DNA from: Tanypteryx hageni
Taxonomy: Eukaryota; Arthropoda; Insecta; Odonata; Petaluridae
Reading direction: 5' to 3'
NCBI GenBank assembly: GCA_028673005.1
Contig: CM054116.1
Span: 95,810,707-95,874,706, forward strand
Length of the DNA stretch: 64,000 nucleotides
Shown here piece by piece: positions 1 to 11,846 of the stretch. Made by a program: the position numbers and the translations under genes. The notes under the pieces are model-generated. The model ran no database searches. It was given only the letters and a program-made list of their open reading frames with translations, and had not been told where the DNA came from. Each line of letters opens with the position of its first letter. The stretch's first letter is position 1.

Positions 1-850
1 GTTCGTGCACTAATAGCCTTTCTCTCTCTCCCTCCCTTTCTCTACCGCCGAATCACGATCGGCGCATCTCTAGCACGGGCAAAAAGTCGAAAGGCCCGGA
101 AAAGACGGACGCTGTCTAGGTGAAGAGATAATGAAAGAGGAGAGAGACGGGCAGAGAGCGCTAATGCCTAGGAGAAAGGATTCCAATAAGAGAAGAGCGG
201 AAGGGAGAGAAGAGTTCCTGGCATGAACTATAACACGTAAGAAAAAGAATGCAATCGCCAAGATTATTTCTTAAGATTATATTCCCGCCAGAATTCCGTA
301 CTTTAGGGGTTTTGACTATGTTGTTCGTGTAAGTAGGGGTACTTGCCCGACAGGTTTGCTTGAGGCGGCGATATCGAGGGTTCCTTGATAGCTACGATGG
401 GCATGAAGGCCTTTAAAAACAAACGCTTAAATCTTGAAATATCAAGCACCTGTTATTTATGATTCGTGCGACGTACGTCGACATTTTGTTTTTAGCAGGT
501 GGGTGGCTTCGAGCATGAAAAATATAAAAATCGGCGCAGCATTCATTGCACAGACTTTCTCATATCTGTGCATTTCTAGTCAATACAATAATGTCGGTGC
601 TTACATTTAAGCGCTGTATGACTCGTAGCAACAATGCAGCTGCTGCTAGCGAGGGAGAGATATGCTATAACGGGCGCAAAACTCGATATTTAATAATGTC
701 ACTTTGCACTATACATTTGTTGAAACGTTTTTTATATGTTATTATTTACGATATTATGTTCTATATCTGGATTAATTTTTATCAAAATACTTTATGCAGT
801 TTTTGAGTAAAACGGTATTTTATGGGAATCGACTTGAATAAACTACCCTT
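1..850. other. Non-coding stretch without recognised gene
   Basis: The first 250 bases are CT/GA-rich simple-like sequence, followed by ordinary AT-rich DNA. An open frame at 546-806 encodes an 86-residue product, but it opens at a TTG and has no recognisable motif. I see no RNA gene or repeat terminus here. Confidence 0.5.
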
Positions 851-859
851 CATTGTTGC

Positions 860-3327
860 GCTATTATTATATACATAATATCCTTATTCTGTTGTTCCGT
901 CCGTCCGTCTGTCCGTCTGCCCGTCCGTCCGTCCGTCGGTCTGTCCGTCGGCCTGTCCGTCGGTCTGTCCGTCCGTCCGTTGGTCCGCCGGAAAGCTTTA
1001 TAGAAATCCCCATAACAGTACACTTAAAAATACCTTTTTCACTTTCAGGCTTTTATTGTTTTGCAAAATTAAATTAGAAGTAATTGACGTACGATCTTCG
1101 GACCTGGACCATTTTAAAGAAAAATAAACATTCTTTTTCTTATCGTCGACTTTTGCCTTCGGTTTGAAATCGCTCAAGTTATACGTTTAAATCACATTTA
1201 TTGGAAAATTTTAAGCTCTTTAAAGATATGTTGTCTTGCCGACCGTGTCATTGTTAAACCTCGAGATTGTATTGTCGTCTTTATACTATATGCGTAAGGA
1301 AAGTGTGTTTTGAGAAGACGCCCGAATTATTTTTAATTAAAATCGTGTTTTTCATTAATTTCTTTTCAGTTAACTTTCTATTGAAAGTTTTGGTAATTAA
1401 CTATTTTTATAATTATTTTCATAGTTTTTTGCAGTGCATCTTATAATTAACCGGAGTCATAAATTTGCATCGCATATATGAATCACGCAAAAAGCCATTC
1501 CTTGACATGCAGACCTTTTTCGTTTACATTTTAAAATATTTCAAGGATTAGGTAATTCACTTAGTTATGCGAGGAGAAGAATTTAAATCGCATTCGTAAA
1601 TATCCAAAATTATGTTTTAATACGATTTTTCATATTATTCATATTTCATATTATTTATATTGGGCCACTGTTGTCCCAATTGTTAAATTCTATTATTGGC
1701 CTCATAAAAAATGCACCAATTTAGTGCTTTAACACGGATCAGACTTTTATACATGTTACCTGTAACTTATTTACTGAATCTATTAAGTAATTAGAGGGAG
1801 GAAGGAAAAGAGAATGGGAATGAGCAGAAATTGAGAAAGAGGAAGAGGACGTAGCATGTGTATAGGATTAAAAGGAGCTGTAGTACAAAAATAACAATAA
1901 TAAATTATAATTGATTATAAAAAATCTGATGTGGCCACCACAAGACTTTCTCCATATCTGTAATATTTCTAAAAATTTCAAATAGGTTACATAATAATAA
2001 ATATTTTAAGAAACTGCGAGAAAATTTTAGACTTTACAAAGAACAGAAATAAACTCAAACCATAGCCTTCTGATATTGGATATAGCAACTAAGCTCCTAC
2101 AATTAAGAAAAGAAAAAGGAGCGTCACTAAGACTTAACTAAGCGTCAATTGTTAACAATAGTCGTCGGTAGGTGGTGGCATCTAAGAATATAAGATATCT
2201 CTTAAAAAATACATTATATGGAAAAATGTTTCAAACAAAGGTTATAGAAAATTAAATTTTCTACAACTTTTATTCTAGTATATTTTTATATTTATCAAAT
2301 ATTAAAGCAAATATTTTAAAATAACTGATAAGTGACAAGAATAAACACCCACTTCTGGTTGACCGTTTTTTACCAAAAACTAATCAGTTCATTTTCATTT
2401 AATAAAAATGTCAAATATAAAATTTCGCGTTGACCTGATGAATATTTTTTTAGTTAGAGCACCCAAAAAAAGCTATCACACAGACATCATCGATAAAATG
2501 GTCAAAAGGTGTTCAGGGGACCTCAAAACGTGTATTTCCGTTGAAATCTTGAAGTCGATTTTTTTTCATGAATACAATACTTTCCCCTATACTACCTATA
2601 TGGAGAAAGTAAAAATGTTATACTATTGAATCATGCGCCATTGCCAAATGGTTGGAATTCATGAAACTAAATATAGGTCACGTAATTTTCAATGGATTTT
2701 TTAAAACTGATAATACAGCAAATATTTCAAACCGAATGTCACATAAGATTGAAAAATAACATTTTATGACTTTTATTTAACTTTCTTTAACTAAAGTGAT
2801 TTTTCTGAAAAATTTTTAAAACTAATATAGTTAAAAGAAAAGTGAGATCTTAAAATATAGTTAAATCTCATTGCAGTTTTTGTAAGTATTTAGTTAATAG
2901 CAAGTAAGTTACTGCACAATTTTGCTTTGATGGTAAATTGACAGTTTTTTCACATTTTATCGCGTTTTTTACGAGTTAATAAGAGTAAAATAAATCATTT
3001 ATTAAGTTAAATTCTATACGTTTTCAATAACTTATAATTTGATCAAATATTTAAAGTAAATTTCAGTTACTTCTTTATGCATTATATCTTATTATTTCGA
3101 TTATCCTCTTATTCTCAGCAAATATTTGGATAATCATTTGGCCTCTCTACTAATAATTACTTAAGCAGTATAATTAAAAAAAGGTTAACTTCCAAAAACG
3201 CTGATTTGATTGTGCATGAAAGCCAAACCAGATCATAGTATACCTTACTGATTTTTCATATCGAAATCATATATATTTGTAATAATTTTATGATAATCCC
3301 GTCATATTTGATGGGTAATTACGCTAG
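860..3327 (+). mobile_element. Helitron family A, copy A1 (non-autonomous, 5' boundary approximate)
   Basis: This copy starts near a TCCG/TCTG tetranucleotide tract (about 896-985). The family core follows at 1020-1310 (ACTTTCAGGCTTTTATTGTT, GACCGTGTCATTGTTAAACC, TATACTATATGCGTAAGG) and is shared with copies at 9.4, 34.8 and 60.2 kb. A GA-rich block lies at 1795-1850. The 3' end has the Helitron structure: a stem-loop CCCGTCA-TATT-TGATGGG at 3298-3315, a short spacer, then CTAG ending at 3327 and a flanking T. The last 90 bases match the end of the copy at 59.6 kb. Between 1310 and 3230 I find no family match, so this part may hold later insertions, or the two ends may belong to different copies. 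No protein is encoded. Confidence 0.6.
896..985 (+). repeat. TCCG/TCTG tetranucleotide tract in Helitron A1
   Basis: The sequence repeats TCCG with TCTG, CCCG and TCGG variants for about 90 bases. A related GTCTGTCTGTCCGTCC tract is found in copy A6 (32.05 kb, minus strand), so the microsatellite appears to be part of the family A 5' region. Confidence 0.85.
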
Positions 3328-3328
3328 T
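3298..3328 (+). other. Helitron 3' terminus (hairpin + CTAG|T), family A
   Basis: A 7-bp stem with a TATT loop (one G-T pair) is followed by GTAATTACGCTAG and then T. A subterminal hairpin, a CTRR end and insertion 5' of a T are the defining 3' features of Helitrons. The same end occurs at 11046-11074 on this strand and at 34433-34462 and 59643-59672 on the other strand. Confidence 0.85.
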
Positions 3329-3831
3329 ACTCCGGATAATAGCCTATACAAATACGGGATTTCATCAAACCCCGTTTAATCATTCAACCTCAAGAGTTGC
3401 GCACGGGCGACAGACTGCGGGCAGACGGAATAAAAAAAACTTTTTCCGACTCGAGATTATCTAAAAAGTTCATATTCATCAAAATCTCAAAGACGTAATT
3501 TCACCATAGGTAAAAAATTTTCCTTATTTTCTTCTTAGATGGAAAGACAAAAATCAAACCGAAAAAATAATCGAATTCGGCTGTTTCATCTGAAAAACAT
3601 GCGTTGATTTTCGTTCCCTCAACGGGGCAACTCGCGCAGGAGAATGTCGGGGAATTTTATTTTTCTGCAACATTCATTAAACAGTTTTAATAAACTCCTT
3701 CATGGAGGAACCTTACTTGCGCAAAATATTTGTTCTCCATTCGAATGCAAGCGTCGTGTGGAAATTATCCTGGGGCATCGCTTATTATAAATTTCGGGAA
3801 GTGTCGGGCCCGAAGGAGTGAAAGGTGGATA

Positions 3832-4080
3832 GCGGAAGAGGAGAGGTTCGAAAGAGAGAGAAGAGCGAGAGAGGGAGAGGAAGAGAGAGAGAGAGAGAGG
3901 GAGGGAGGAAGGAAGGGAGAGAGGAAGGGGGAGAGAGGAAGGGGGAGAGAGGAAGGGGAGAGAGGAATGGGAGAGAGGAAGAGAGAGAGGGGGAGGAAGA
4001 GAGAGAGAGGAGGGAGGAAGAGAGAGAGAGGGAGAAGGGAAGGGCGAATCTGAAAGAGAGAGGGGGACATAAAAAGGGAG
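3832..4080 (+). repeat. Long polypurine GA-rich tract
   Basis: About 245 bases are almost pure A/G on the plus strand. They are built from GAGA runs and degenerate GGGAGAGAGGAA-type units, with very few pyrimidine interruptions. Open frames across it on both strands (up to 173 codons) are low-complexity Arg/Glu/Gly or Ser/Leu/Pro products that follow from composition, not genes. Such tracts can form triplex (H-DNA) structures and recruit GAGA-type factors; whether this one does is unknown. Confidence 0.9.
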
Positions 4081-7000
4081 AGAATAGAGATTTCGTAAGA
4101 AGATTGCGATGAAGAGGCGTGGAGAGGGAAAATTAAGATTTTGTGTGCTAGAATGCAAGTCACTTTGGAATTTTTCCCATTTTGGTGGGATGCGGAAGAA
4201 TGGCCGGGAAAGGTTTTTCACCCACTCCTGATCGGGTCGGTTTTGGAAACGGTCCGTTTTGGAGACGGAACGGCCTTTGATGGTCGACGGAACAGTCTAA
4301 AGTTTCGAAAAAGAGACTTAATTGCTTTATGACTTCTCCGGATCTTTCTCCCCCCCCCCCCCTAACTCCGCGTGAATGCATGCTAATAAAAATCTTCACG
4401 GCGATACGAAAAATTGACCCTTTGGGATCGTGACGTCTTCATTTTTACGGAGAAAATATATACATCTCTGGCAGAGGCCAAGGGTGCTTCACGTACTAAT
4501 TGTTCTTTTGTGCCTCAGGGCCCAAATACAAAAGAAAAGGCATCAACAAGCATTTAAGAGTAAGATGCACCCACAAATGACGAAGGTAGGAATCTGAAAT
4601 GCTCATTTTATTGCTAGCTAGAGGTCGTTTACATTCACGAAGCATTCTTTTATCAGGTAGATTTTCTCATGCAAACAAATAGAAGAGCGATAAAAATTTA
4701 ACCTCTCCCATACCAGTCTCTGTGATAAATATTACCATTTAAACTTAACGTACTCCTTTAATTATCATAAACAGAATCATAAAGTAGTAACGATATATCT
4801 CGGCCGAGTCGAAGTGATAATGGCGCAACTCTTTGCTTTTATCGATTTTAGGATTTGCTATCCAAGAGTAAATCCTTTCGACAAAATTGCATTTTTTTCT
4901 AAAATACAAGTTTCCAGATATTTCTTGATTCATAAAATTTCAGCTAAAGAATCTCGAAAAAAAAAACATTAACGATCGTAGTGAAACCGGTCGTTTTTAA
5001 ATTAAAAATTTTTGGAAATAACAATTATTTATTTATGACGAATTTCTCAATATCAGGACCTCAAAACACTTCTGCGTGCCAGTCAAATCGTAATGAAGAG
5101 CCGTCCAGTGGATGAGTCGCGTTTTTCCACCGCACTGATAGGCATGTATTGAAGAAGGGGAGAAAAAGTTGTGTTTTTAAAATCAAATTCTATTCTGTTC
5201 TCGTATTTCTCTTTTAGAGAAAAAATACAAAAGGCACTCGGTGCCCACGGGAGTTATACCCGTGAAAAAAATCACGGAAATCGAAACATGACTTAACATA
5301 TTATCAAATTAATAAAAATTTTAATTTATAAAAATATAACAATGTAATAATCTTTAAAACATGTCCATCGATAAAATATTGCTATTAAAAATTAAAATGA
5401 TGATTTAAAAAGCGTATTAGACATTAAAAAAATAAGTAAGCTGGCTTCTTTCTGCTCGTTCGTCTTATTTTCTGAAGCATCTTTCGAGTTAACGCCTTCA
5501 TATGGGCAACTAAATCGTAAACGCATACGTTATTTTAACAAGCATTATTTTCTTTCCGGCACATTTAGTTCCTCTTCTAGCTTTTAAATGAGTTGAATTA
5601 CCTACATTAAATCACTAGCTTTGTAACAGAAAGCGCGTTCTGTGTGTCGACAACGCGAGAAATAAATTGGTGAGAAAAGGGTGACATTGCTTAATAGGAA
5701 TATGTTCAGATGTAGAGGAGAGCAAAATATTCCCAAGTCATAGAAAGCGGCTGTGTGGTGTAAGTAAACTACGTAATCATATACCGTGGGATTAATGGTT
5801 CATTTCAATGATATGTGTCAAAAAAATATTCTATACTATTCACAGCTGCACAGTTTATCCAGTAGATACCAAAAATACAGCGCGGTTAGCAAAACCATGA
5901 ATAGCGAGGGCTTGATGTATTGTAAAAAGAATAGAATTAAGATTCGAAATGATTAGCCCGGTCCAACGGGAGTTCTAAAATTTTGGAGAAGTCGTCACGT
6001 GAGCACTCGGAGTTTCTTCTCGTTGTTGCACGTTGATCTCTCGTAAAAAGAGAGCGGGTTGCAACGCGAGAGATAAATAGAGAGAGAAGTGTTTTTGAGC
6101 GAGGTGAGATCAGGAGGAGAGGAAGGAGGGCGTTTGCGCGGTCGAGTGGGAAAGGAAACAAAGGAAGGCGAAGCGGAGTGCGTGCGAGTGGGACGGCTGG
6201 CGGGGTATAGTGGGCAGTTGTCGTGGGAATTGCGACGAACTGCATGAATTATATGAAAATCCGCCTTGCGTCCACCACCTGCCCTCGCTTGCGTTCCTCT
6301 GCTTGCGTGGGAAGTAGTTTAATCGTTAAATGAAAGAATTCTTGGAACTGCGGCTTCGTTTGTTGCGGAGTATGAATCGAGCACGATCGCGAAACGTGCA
6401 TTTCGGAAAAGGGACTGCCCTCGACAGGAGGATGATGGACGCGAGACTGCACTTCCGCCGCCGAATTCACTATGCAGTGGATCCGAAGCATTAACCCTTC
6501 AAGCCGGTTCCACGTACACCTTTCCATTTTGCCTCAGCAGCGGTTGAAAGGTCTAAAGTTTTGCTCAACCCCTTCATTATCATCCTTCTTAATTAAATAA
6601 AGTTGTTTAGCGAGTTGGAAGAAATAAAACTTCACCACGAAACGATGCTTATCGAATCTCTCCCATTCTGGGCATAAGGTTTTCAAGGAATCGCATAAAA
6701 ATATTTTTAATGATCAATTGTCATGAACATGTTATGTAGACACACAAGAAAAACTCTAAGTGAATAATTCTCACCCAGATGATATACATTTACAATTTTA
6801 TATCTCTGATATTCCTTTAATAGCAACAGATAAGAATAGCGCTCTAGAATTTCTTCTGAGGCTTTAAATCATTAATTTGCCGAAAATAAATTCGTAATTT
6901 TATAAGCAAGGTTGGGTGTCAAAAAAATCAGGCAAAATAATGTTTCTTCAATTTATATCGCATGCAAAGTGAAATGAGCTGAAAATAATAATAAAATACG

Positions 7001-7100
7001 TATATACATATGTATAAACTATATCTTAAAAGGATGTTATTTTACTCTTGGGGTATTTACTGGAATTGCTAATTTCATGTGGCGTTTACGTCGTTCCATC
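4081..7100. other. Mostly unannotated AT-rich DNA with short simple repeats
   Basis: A poly-C run lies at about 4350-4363 and a pair of small hairpins at 5233-5264. A slightly GC-richer, GAGA-containing patch at about 5940-6540 carries open frames of 102 and 92 codons on the minus strand. These have no recognisable domains. I see no other structure. Confidence 0.45.
5233..5264 (+). repeat. Two adjacent short stem-loops
   Basis: The first is GGCAC-TCG-GTGCC at 5233-5245. The second is CACGGG, a 7-base loop, then CCCGTG at 5246-5264. They abut without a spacer and are followed by an A-run. This could be part of an old repeat or chance. Confidence 0.5.
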
Positions 7101-7109
7101 TCTACTATA

Positions 7110-7500
7110 ATTTCAAATGTTTGGATGTATGTTATGCTATACAAATCCACACCTTCAGAGGTATAGTAACGAAACTTGGCACGATTATTTGGGGCACCAA
7201 GGGGAAGGCCGTAGTGCAGTTTAAATTCCCGACAGATTTCCCATAAAAAGTTATTCGCATTTTTTTATTCCCCGTAAGATAACACGCAAAAGTTGACTTT
7301 TAAAAGTCAAATTGAAGTAAGAATTTTGCACCTGCGCAGCATTTATGAAGAATGATGATAGTTTTTTTATTCTTAACGTCTTTTTTCGTCTTTGACTCGA
7401 AATCGCTCGCATTTCACGTTTATTACCATTAATTTGGACTAAATTTGCATTTTTAACGATAAATACCTTGACGACAATGACATTGTTAAAGTCCAAGGAC
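7110..7500 (+). mobile_element. Diverged Helitron family A fragment (A5)
   Basis: The order of motifs matches the family A 5' half: an 'acgaaacttggcacga' phrase, then CCCCGTAAGATAACACGCAA, then the 'tttttattcttaacg...aaatcgctcgca' block, and finally 'ttttaacgataaataccttgacgac' with ACATTGTTAAA at the end. Similarity to copies at 9.4 and 34.9 kb is patchy and no termini remain. A minus-strand open frame of 81 codons here is incidental. Confidence 0.6.
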
Positions 7501-7929
7501 TTAATGTTGTTTCGATTTATTTATTTAGTTGCTAAATAAATATTCTTATTTAGTGAATCTTGCTTAAATGTGATGTAATAATATAGTATATTATTTTATT
7601 TAAATTTGAATTTAACGTTTTTTTTTCAATATATTGCTGGTAAGTATTTATGCATTTTATATTGTCTATAAAAAAGCATTGGAATAAAATAATTTGTATT
7701 TCAAAAATCAATACGAAAAGTTTTAAATAAAGTATATAAATTTTAGTAATAAATTATGTTCTATAGTTCAGTTAAACAGCATCCCGTTTGCTTGTCTATC
7801 ACTTTTATGTCAGATAAATTAAGCGAGGGAAACTAACTTTTCTCCCAAAAAAGGCATGCCTGTTAATTTAAATTCTCAATTATATTTAGATGTATCAAAT
7901 TGCTTATAAAATGGATAAACAGCATTTAC

Positions 7930-8885
7930 TAAATAACTAGAGAAGCATGCATTTCAAATTTGAAATTTTGCACGCAACTTTTGAATATTTAATAAAGTGA
8001 ATTCTGAAACGTTTATGGAATAATTTGTACAAATGTTTTGTTGAAAATACTTTTTTAAAGACAACATTTTTAATTTCCTCTTTATTCTTAAACATTTTAA
8101 GACAATTAAAGCCCTTAATCTTGAAAATGCTACATAGGCTTGTCAATGAGTAAAAACGTCATCAGTCAAATCAACTCCGACTGTATCAAAATTTTGTCCC
8201 TGACTTTCGTTAATTGTCATGACAAAAGATAATCTAATTGGAAATTGTCCCTTTTTCGAAATAAATGGAGACATATTCTTGAGATGTCAAACCAATTCTT
8301 GGTATAAAACCTTCTCTCCCATATTGGGTTCCAGTTAAGATTTTTGTTTCCAAAATATTAGTCATCATTTTAATGATGATAAGCCATGTACCATTATTAC
8401 ACAGTCCACCTTTAGTATTCATGTTTCTTAATAACATAATAATTGCCCAGCTGTAACTGGTGAGGTGGTAATCCTGATGGTGTGAAGTTATTTAAGGTTT
8501 CCGTTGTTATATGAAATGCATTATTTTCGTTGTCTATTATGCAATCTGAGCTTAAATATGTTCTTTTTTCACCAGGAAACTTCTTCAAGATTTTTTATTG
8601 ATATTCCCAACCAATTTATTTGTAACACAAAGTATTGCTCGTTTATAATAATCATCAATTGACTGAAAATCAAATATTTTATAAATGAGTCGATATTATT
8701 TGTTTGACAACTAAATGATACTTTAATTTTGGCCAAACTACCGTTACCGATGGATAATAACCATTTTTTGAACTCTTTCTCTTCCTTCAAAAAGTGCAAA
8801 TTCTTTGTTAACATCAAGACCGTGATGCTGTTACATATTTTGTTATGTTCTAAGCAGGATTCTGCAATGTTTGTTCGGCTACCAT
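7930..8885 (-). pseudogene. Decayed Helitron PIF1-like helicase, C-terminal half
   Basis: Reading the minus strand in its three frames gives, in order, the C-terminal landmarks of the PIF1-family helicase domain of Helitron Rep-Hel proteins: TVLMLTKN and KEFKKWLLSIGNG (about 8840-8725), RAILCVTNK (about 8640), FPGEKRTYLSSD (about 8580), LNNFTPSGLPPHQL (about 8480), MLLRNMN with GLCNNGT (8437-8385), EGFIPRI (about 8310), FPIRLSFVMTINESQGQ (about 8240-8190), VGVDLTDDVFTH and AYVAFSRLRAL (about 8185-8105). The last groups correspond to helicase motifs V and VI. They lie in different frames, with at least three frameshifts plus stops, so the gene is dead. The Walker A/B half and the Rep nuclease domain are absent. 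It is the likely relic of an autonomous partner for the non-autonomous Helitrons nearby, although which family it served cannot be shown. Confidence 0.9.
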
Positions 8886-8892
8886 GTTAAAC

Positions 8893-9130
8893 TACTGGTA
8901 AATATTATGCTTACTCATATATTATACTTAGAAACAAAATATTATACTTACCGATATTATTTAGATGAAACTTCGATTAAATTTTATTACTCAAGGTATA
9001 CAGTTACTGACAACGACGTCAATGATCTCTGATTGGCTGGACATCGACTAATAAAATCGATTCGAGTTGCGTAGACAAGATCACGCCGATTATAATATAG
9101 ATTGTTATACAACATCAATCTATATACATA
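8893..9130. repeat. Repeat block shared with 28.2-28.5 kb
   Basis: Phrases such as 'acaaaatattatactt.ccgatatt' followed by 'tttagatgaaacttc', then 'gatctctgattg' and 'attataatatagat', occur in the same order at about 28,230-28,505. Together with the helicase remnant it forms a collinear pair with 27.58-28.51 kb, so an older, longer element or duplication contains both. Confidence 0.7.
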
Positions 9131-9169
9131 TACATATATTTCTCTTACTCCGTCTGCAACAATTTCCAC

Positions 9170-11073
9170 CACGCGCCACCAGACCGCGCCACTGACTGAT
9201 TATAATGTTATTTTTAACATATTTTCCAAGTAGGTAGAAGGTTGAAACTTGGTAGGAATGTTTGTCTCTTATAATAAAAGCCATTTATGGAACAAAATCC
9301 CAAAAAAGACCCGGGTTCGATTCCAGTAGATAATTTATATTTCCCATAAGATAACACGTAAAAACGTTTTTTGGACTTACAGGCTTTTACACTTTTGCTA
9401 ATTAAAATTAAAAATAATTGACCTACGATCTTTGTATCAAGACCGTTCTAAAGAAAAATAAGCGTTTCTTATTGTTATCGTGGCGTTTTGCTACGATACT
9501 AAATCGCCCAAGTTCTACGCTTAAATCATATTTTTTTGAAAAATTTAAGCTTTTTAACGATACATTGCCTTGCCGACCGTGTCATTGTTTAACTTCAAGA
9601 TTGTAATCCTTATCTATTATAAATAGCTGCTCTTCTTTTAACCAAAGACGTACACATATGAAGACGTCATAATTTTAAAACGCGATATATGTTATTAAAT
9701 AAAAGAACTCCTTTCAATTATGGGGGTTGATGAAATGTATATAATAATAACTTTAATTTAGTGCTTCTAAAGAAAATCAGTGGATTTTATTATAATGCAA
9801 TTGATTTAAAACTACGGCGTAAACTTATATCGACGACAAAATCCAAAAACAGGAAATATTAGAGAAAAATCTGCCATAAGTTAACATGGATGAAAGGAAT
9901 TCCAATGTCTAGACCAATCTAAAAGGAATACGAAGCTAAAATTTTGCACGAATTTTGCCCACAACCAATTAAAAAAATCAAAAATTTCAAAATTGTTAAT
10001 TTTTAGGGATTGTTTTTGCCCCATTTGTACATTAAAGTTTATTCATGTCTATCACGGAAACTATAAGTTGTATCTATGAGATTTTGCAAAAATTTTGTAG
10101 CAAATTCTATATAGAAAATTTTGTAAAATTTTTCAAAGATGCGGCCGCTAAAAATTTGCAATTGTTTAAACAAATTTTCAATAATAATTTATTTACAAAT
10201 GTGCTACAGAGCTGACATTTTTCTTAAAGGTAGAATTTGTAAAAAAACGAAATAGGATGTATAGAAATTTTTATATTTTAATTTGTTTGGCTGTTAAAAA
10301 ATCTTAAAATTAAAACAAATTGGTAAATGTTTAGGTACAACGGGGTGAGCTATGGAGCTGAAATTTTAAAGTTATTTAGAGCTTAGTGCAAATGCACAGA
10401 TAAATATTAGAATACCTCCATGAAGTTGTTATTGCGGCCGTTAGCAATATTTAAAATTTTAAAAATTAGATAAATATTATATCACTTCTAGATATTCTAC
10501 AACTTAAAATTTGGCACACGTGTGGCATTAGTACCCCACCATGGAAAAAGTATAATATTCTTAAAATTGCAAATTTTAGGTTGTTTTACTCCAATATTTT
10601 TCCATAAGGAAAGAACGAAAACTGGTACAGAGGCGAAATATTTTGAATTAAAAAATATTTCTAATAATGAAATATCTCTCTGAAAAATTAATGTTTTTTA
10701 AGGTGAGATGAAATGCTTGCAGAATGCAAGCACCTTCTACTAGTACTATGTGCGCAAGGAATGCATGATTTGAATGCTTTAATACGAGAGATGGAAGGAG
10801 AGAGACAGAGAGAGAGAGAGAAAATTAAATGTTACATACGTTAAAAATAATTTTGGGCGTATAAGAATTGTATAGCGTAAGATATGTCCTTACCAAACAA
10901 TTTCTATTCGCCAAAACTATTTTTACTCTCTGAAACACTCACTTATGTCAATTGTATATTAATTTTTTTACTTTTTAGTTCATATAAAAGTTGGTTTCAT
11001 TAATTTTTATTTCAATTTTAACTTAATACTTAATTCACGCATACCCGTCATATTTGACGCGCAATTACGCTAG
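9170..11073 (+). mobile_element. Helitron family A, copy A2, interrupted by a family B Helitron
   Basis: The left part (9170-9612) and right part (10744-11073) are halves of one family A element. The left part has the conserved GACTGATTATAAT start region, 'gttgaaacttggtaggaat', a B-box-like GGTTCGATTCC (9314-9324), CCCATAAGATAACACGTAAA, and the core up to 'gattgtaatcctta'. The right part resumes with TACTATGTGCGCAAGG, the GA-rich block (about 10790-10825) and the 3' end ACGCTAG at 11073, preceded by the hairpin CGTCA-TATT-TGACG at 11046-11059. It has no coding capacity. The 5' boundary is approximate because a canonical A|TC start is not evident. Confidence 0.8.
9613..10743 (+). mobile_element. 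Complete non-autonomous Helitron, family B copy B1 (1,131 bp)
   Basis: The 5' end is TCTATTATAAATAGC, directly after an A at 9612. The 3' end is an 8-bp perfect hairpin TGCTTGCA-GAA-TGCAAGCA (10714-10732), the tail CCTTCTACTAG ending at 10743, and a flanking T. Removing 9613-10743 joins ...CCTTA to TACTATGTGCG..., which reproduces the uninterrupted family A sequence (TTTATACTATATGCG at 1280-1294), so the boundaries and the A|T insertion site are confirmed internally. The body carries TTTGCAATTGTTTAAACAAA and 'gtgctacagagctga' phrases shared with B2. It has no protein. Confidence 0.9.
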
Positions 11074-11074
11074 T
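11041..11074 (+). other. Helitron 3' terminus, family A copy A2
   Basis: The perfect stem CGTCA/TGACG with a TATT loop is followed by CGCAATTACGCTAG and T. Confidence 0.85.
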
Positions 11075-11846
11075 ATATTATATTTCGCTTAGCCGATTGA
11101 ATATTTCGTTTGAAATCGAGAAAAATATAAATTAATAGTCATATTTTTACACGTTATTCACAAAACAACAATCTAAGGTTAATTACAATTATGTTTAAGG
11201 GCTTATTCATAGATTAAAATCAGTTTCTTCCATTTTCTTCACGCCTTGGGTCTTCTGTGTTACCGCATTTCTATGATATATGACATAGATTTCTCGAAAA
11301 CTATTTTCCGACTTTAATCCCTTCTTTATTGTATAACGGATTTGCTCATAACTATGATTACACGCTATTTGTGACGAAAGGTATGCAGTTAAAGCGGTTA
11401 CGATCTAACTGCTCGGAGAGCGTGTCAAATTATTTACCTGAATCACACTTCCACTTCTTCATGAAAAATTATTACGGGCTCGTATGACAAATATGGCATT
11501 GGAATGTAAATGCAGCCCGATCCTCTTAAGTTAATTTCATTCTACACTCTCTGGAATCAAGAGGGTTAATAATGCTATTATTCCGACTGTGCGTGTTTTC
11601 GCCAAAAACAATTGATTTAAGAGTTTATGTGCGTGCTCGAAAACCTCCATGAACGGACAGACTGCCAAAACGATTCGACCCACGTCTCGTTCACTTTTCG
11701 TTCGCAGAATACTCAAATAAAGCGACGATCTCCGAGCCGGTGTGTTTCCTGAACCGAGCATAATTTAAACCAGAACGCATTTAAGTGGTTGTAGTTTTAT
11801 TATCGAGTAACAACGACAAGGGAAGAACACTCAGTGTGTTCTAGGT

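Noticed and set aside
2408..2629. 73-codon ATG frame in the middle of Helitron A1
   Set aside because: There is no similarity to Rep or helicase motifs or to any family I recognise. The length is ordinary for AT-rich DNA.
3700..4221. 173-codon and several overlapping frames across the polypurine tract
   Set aside because: The products are Ser/Pro/Leu or Arg/Glu/Gly low-complexity sequences dictated by GA repeats, and both strands are open at once.
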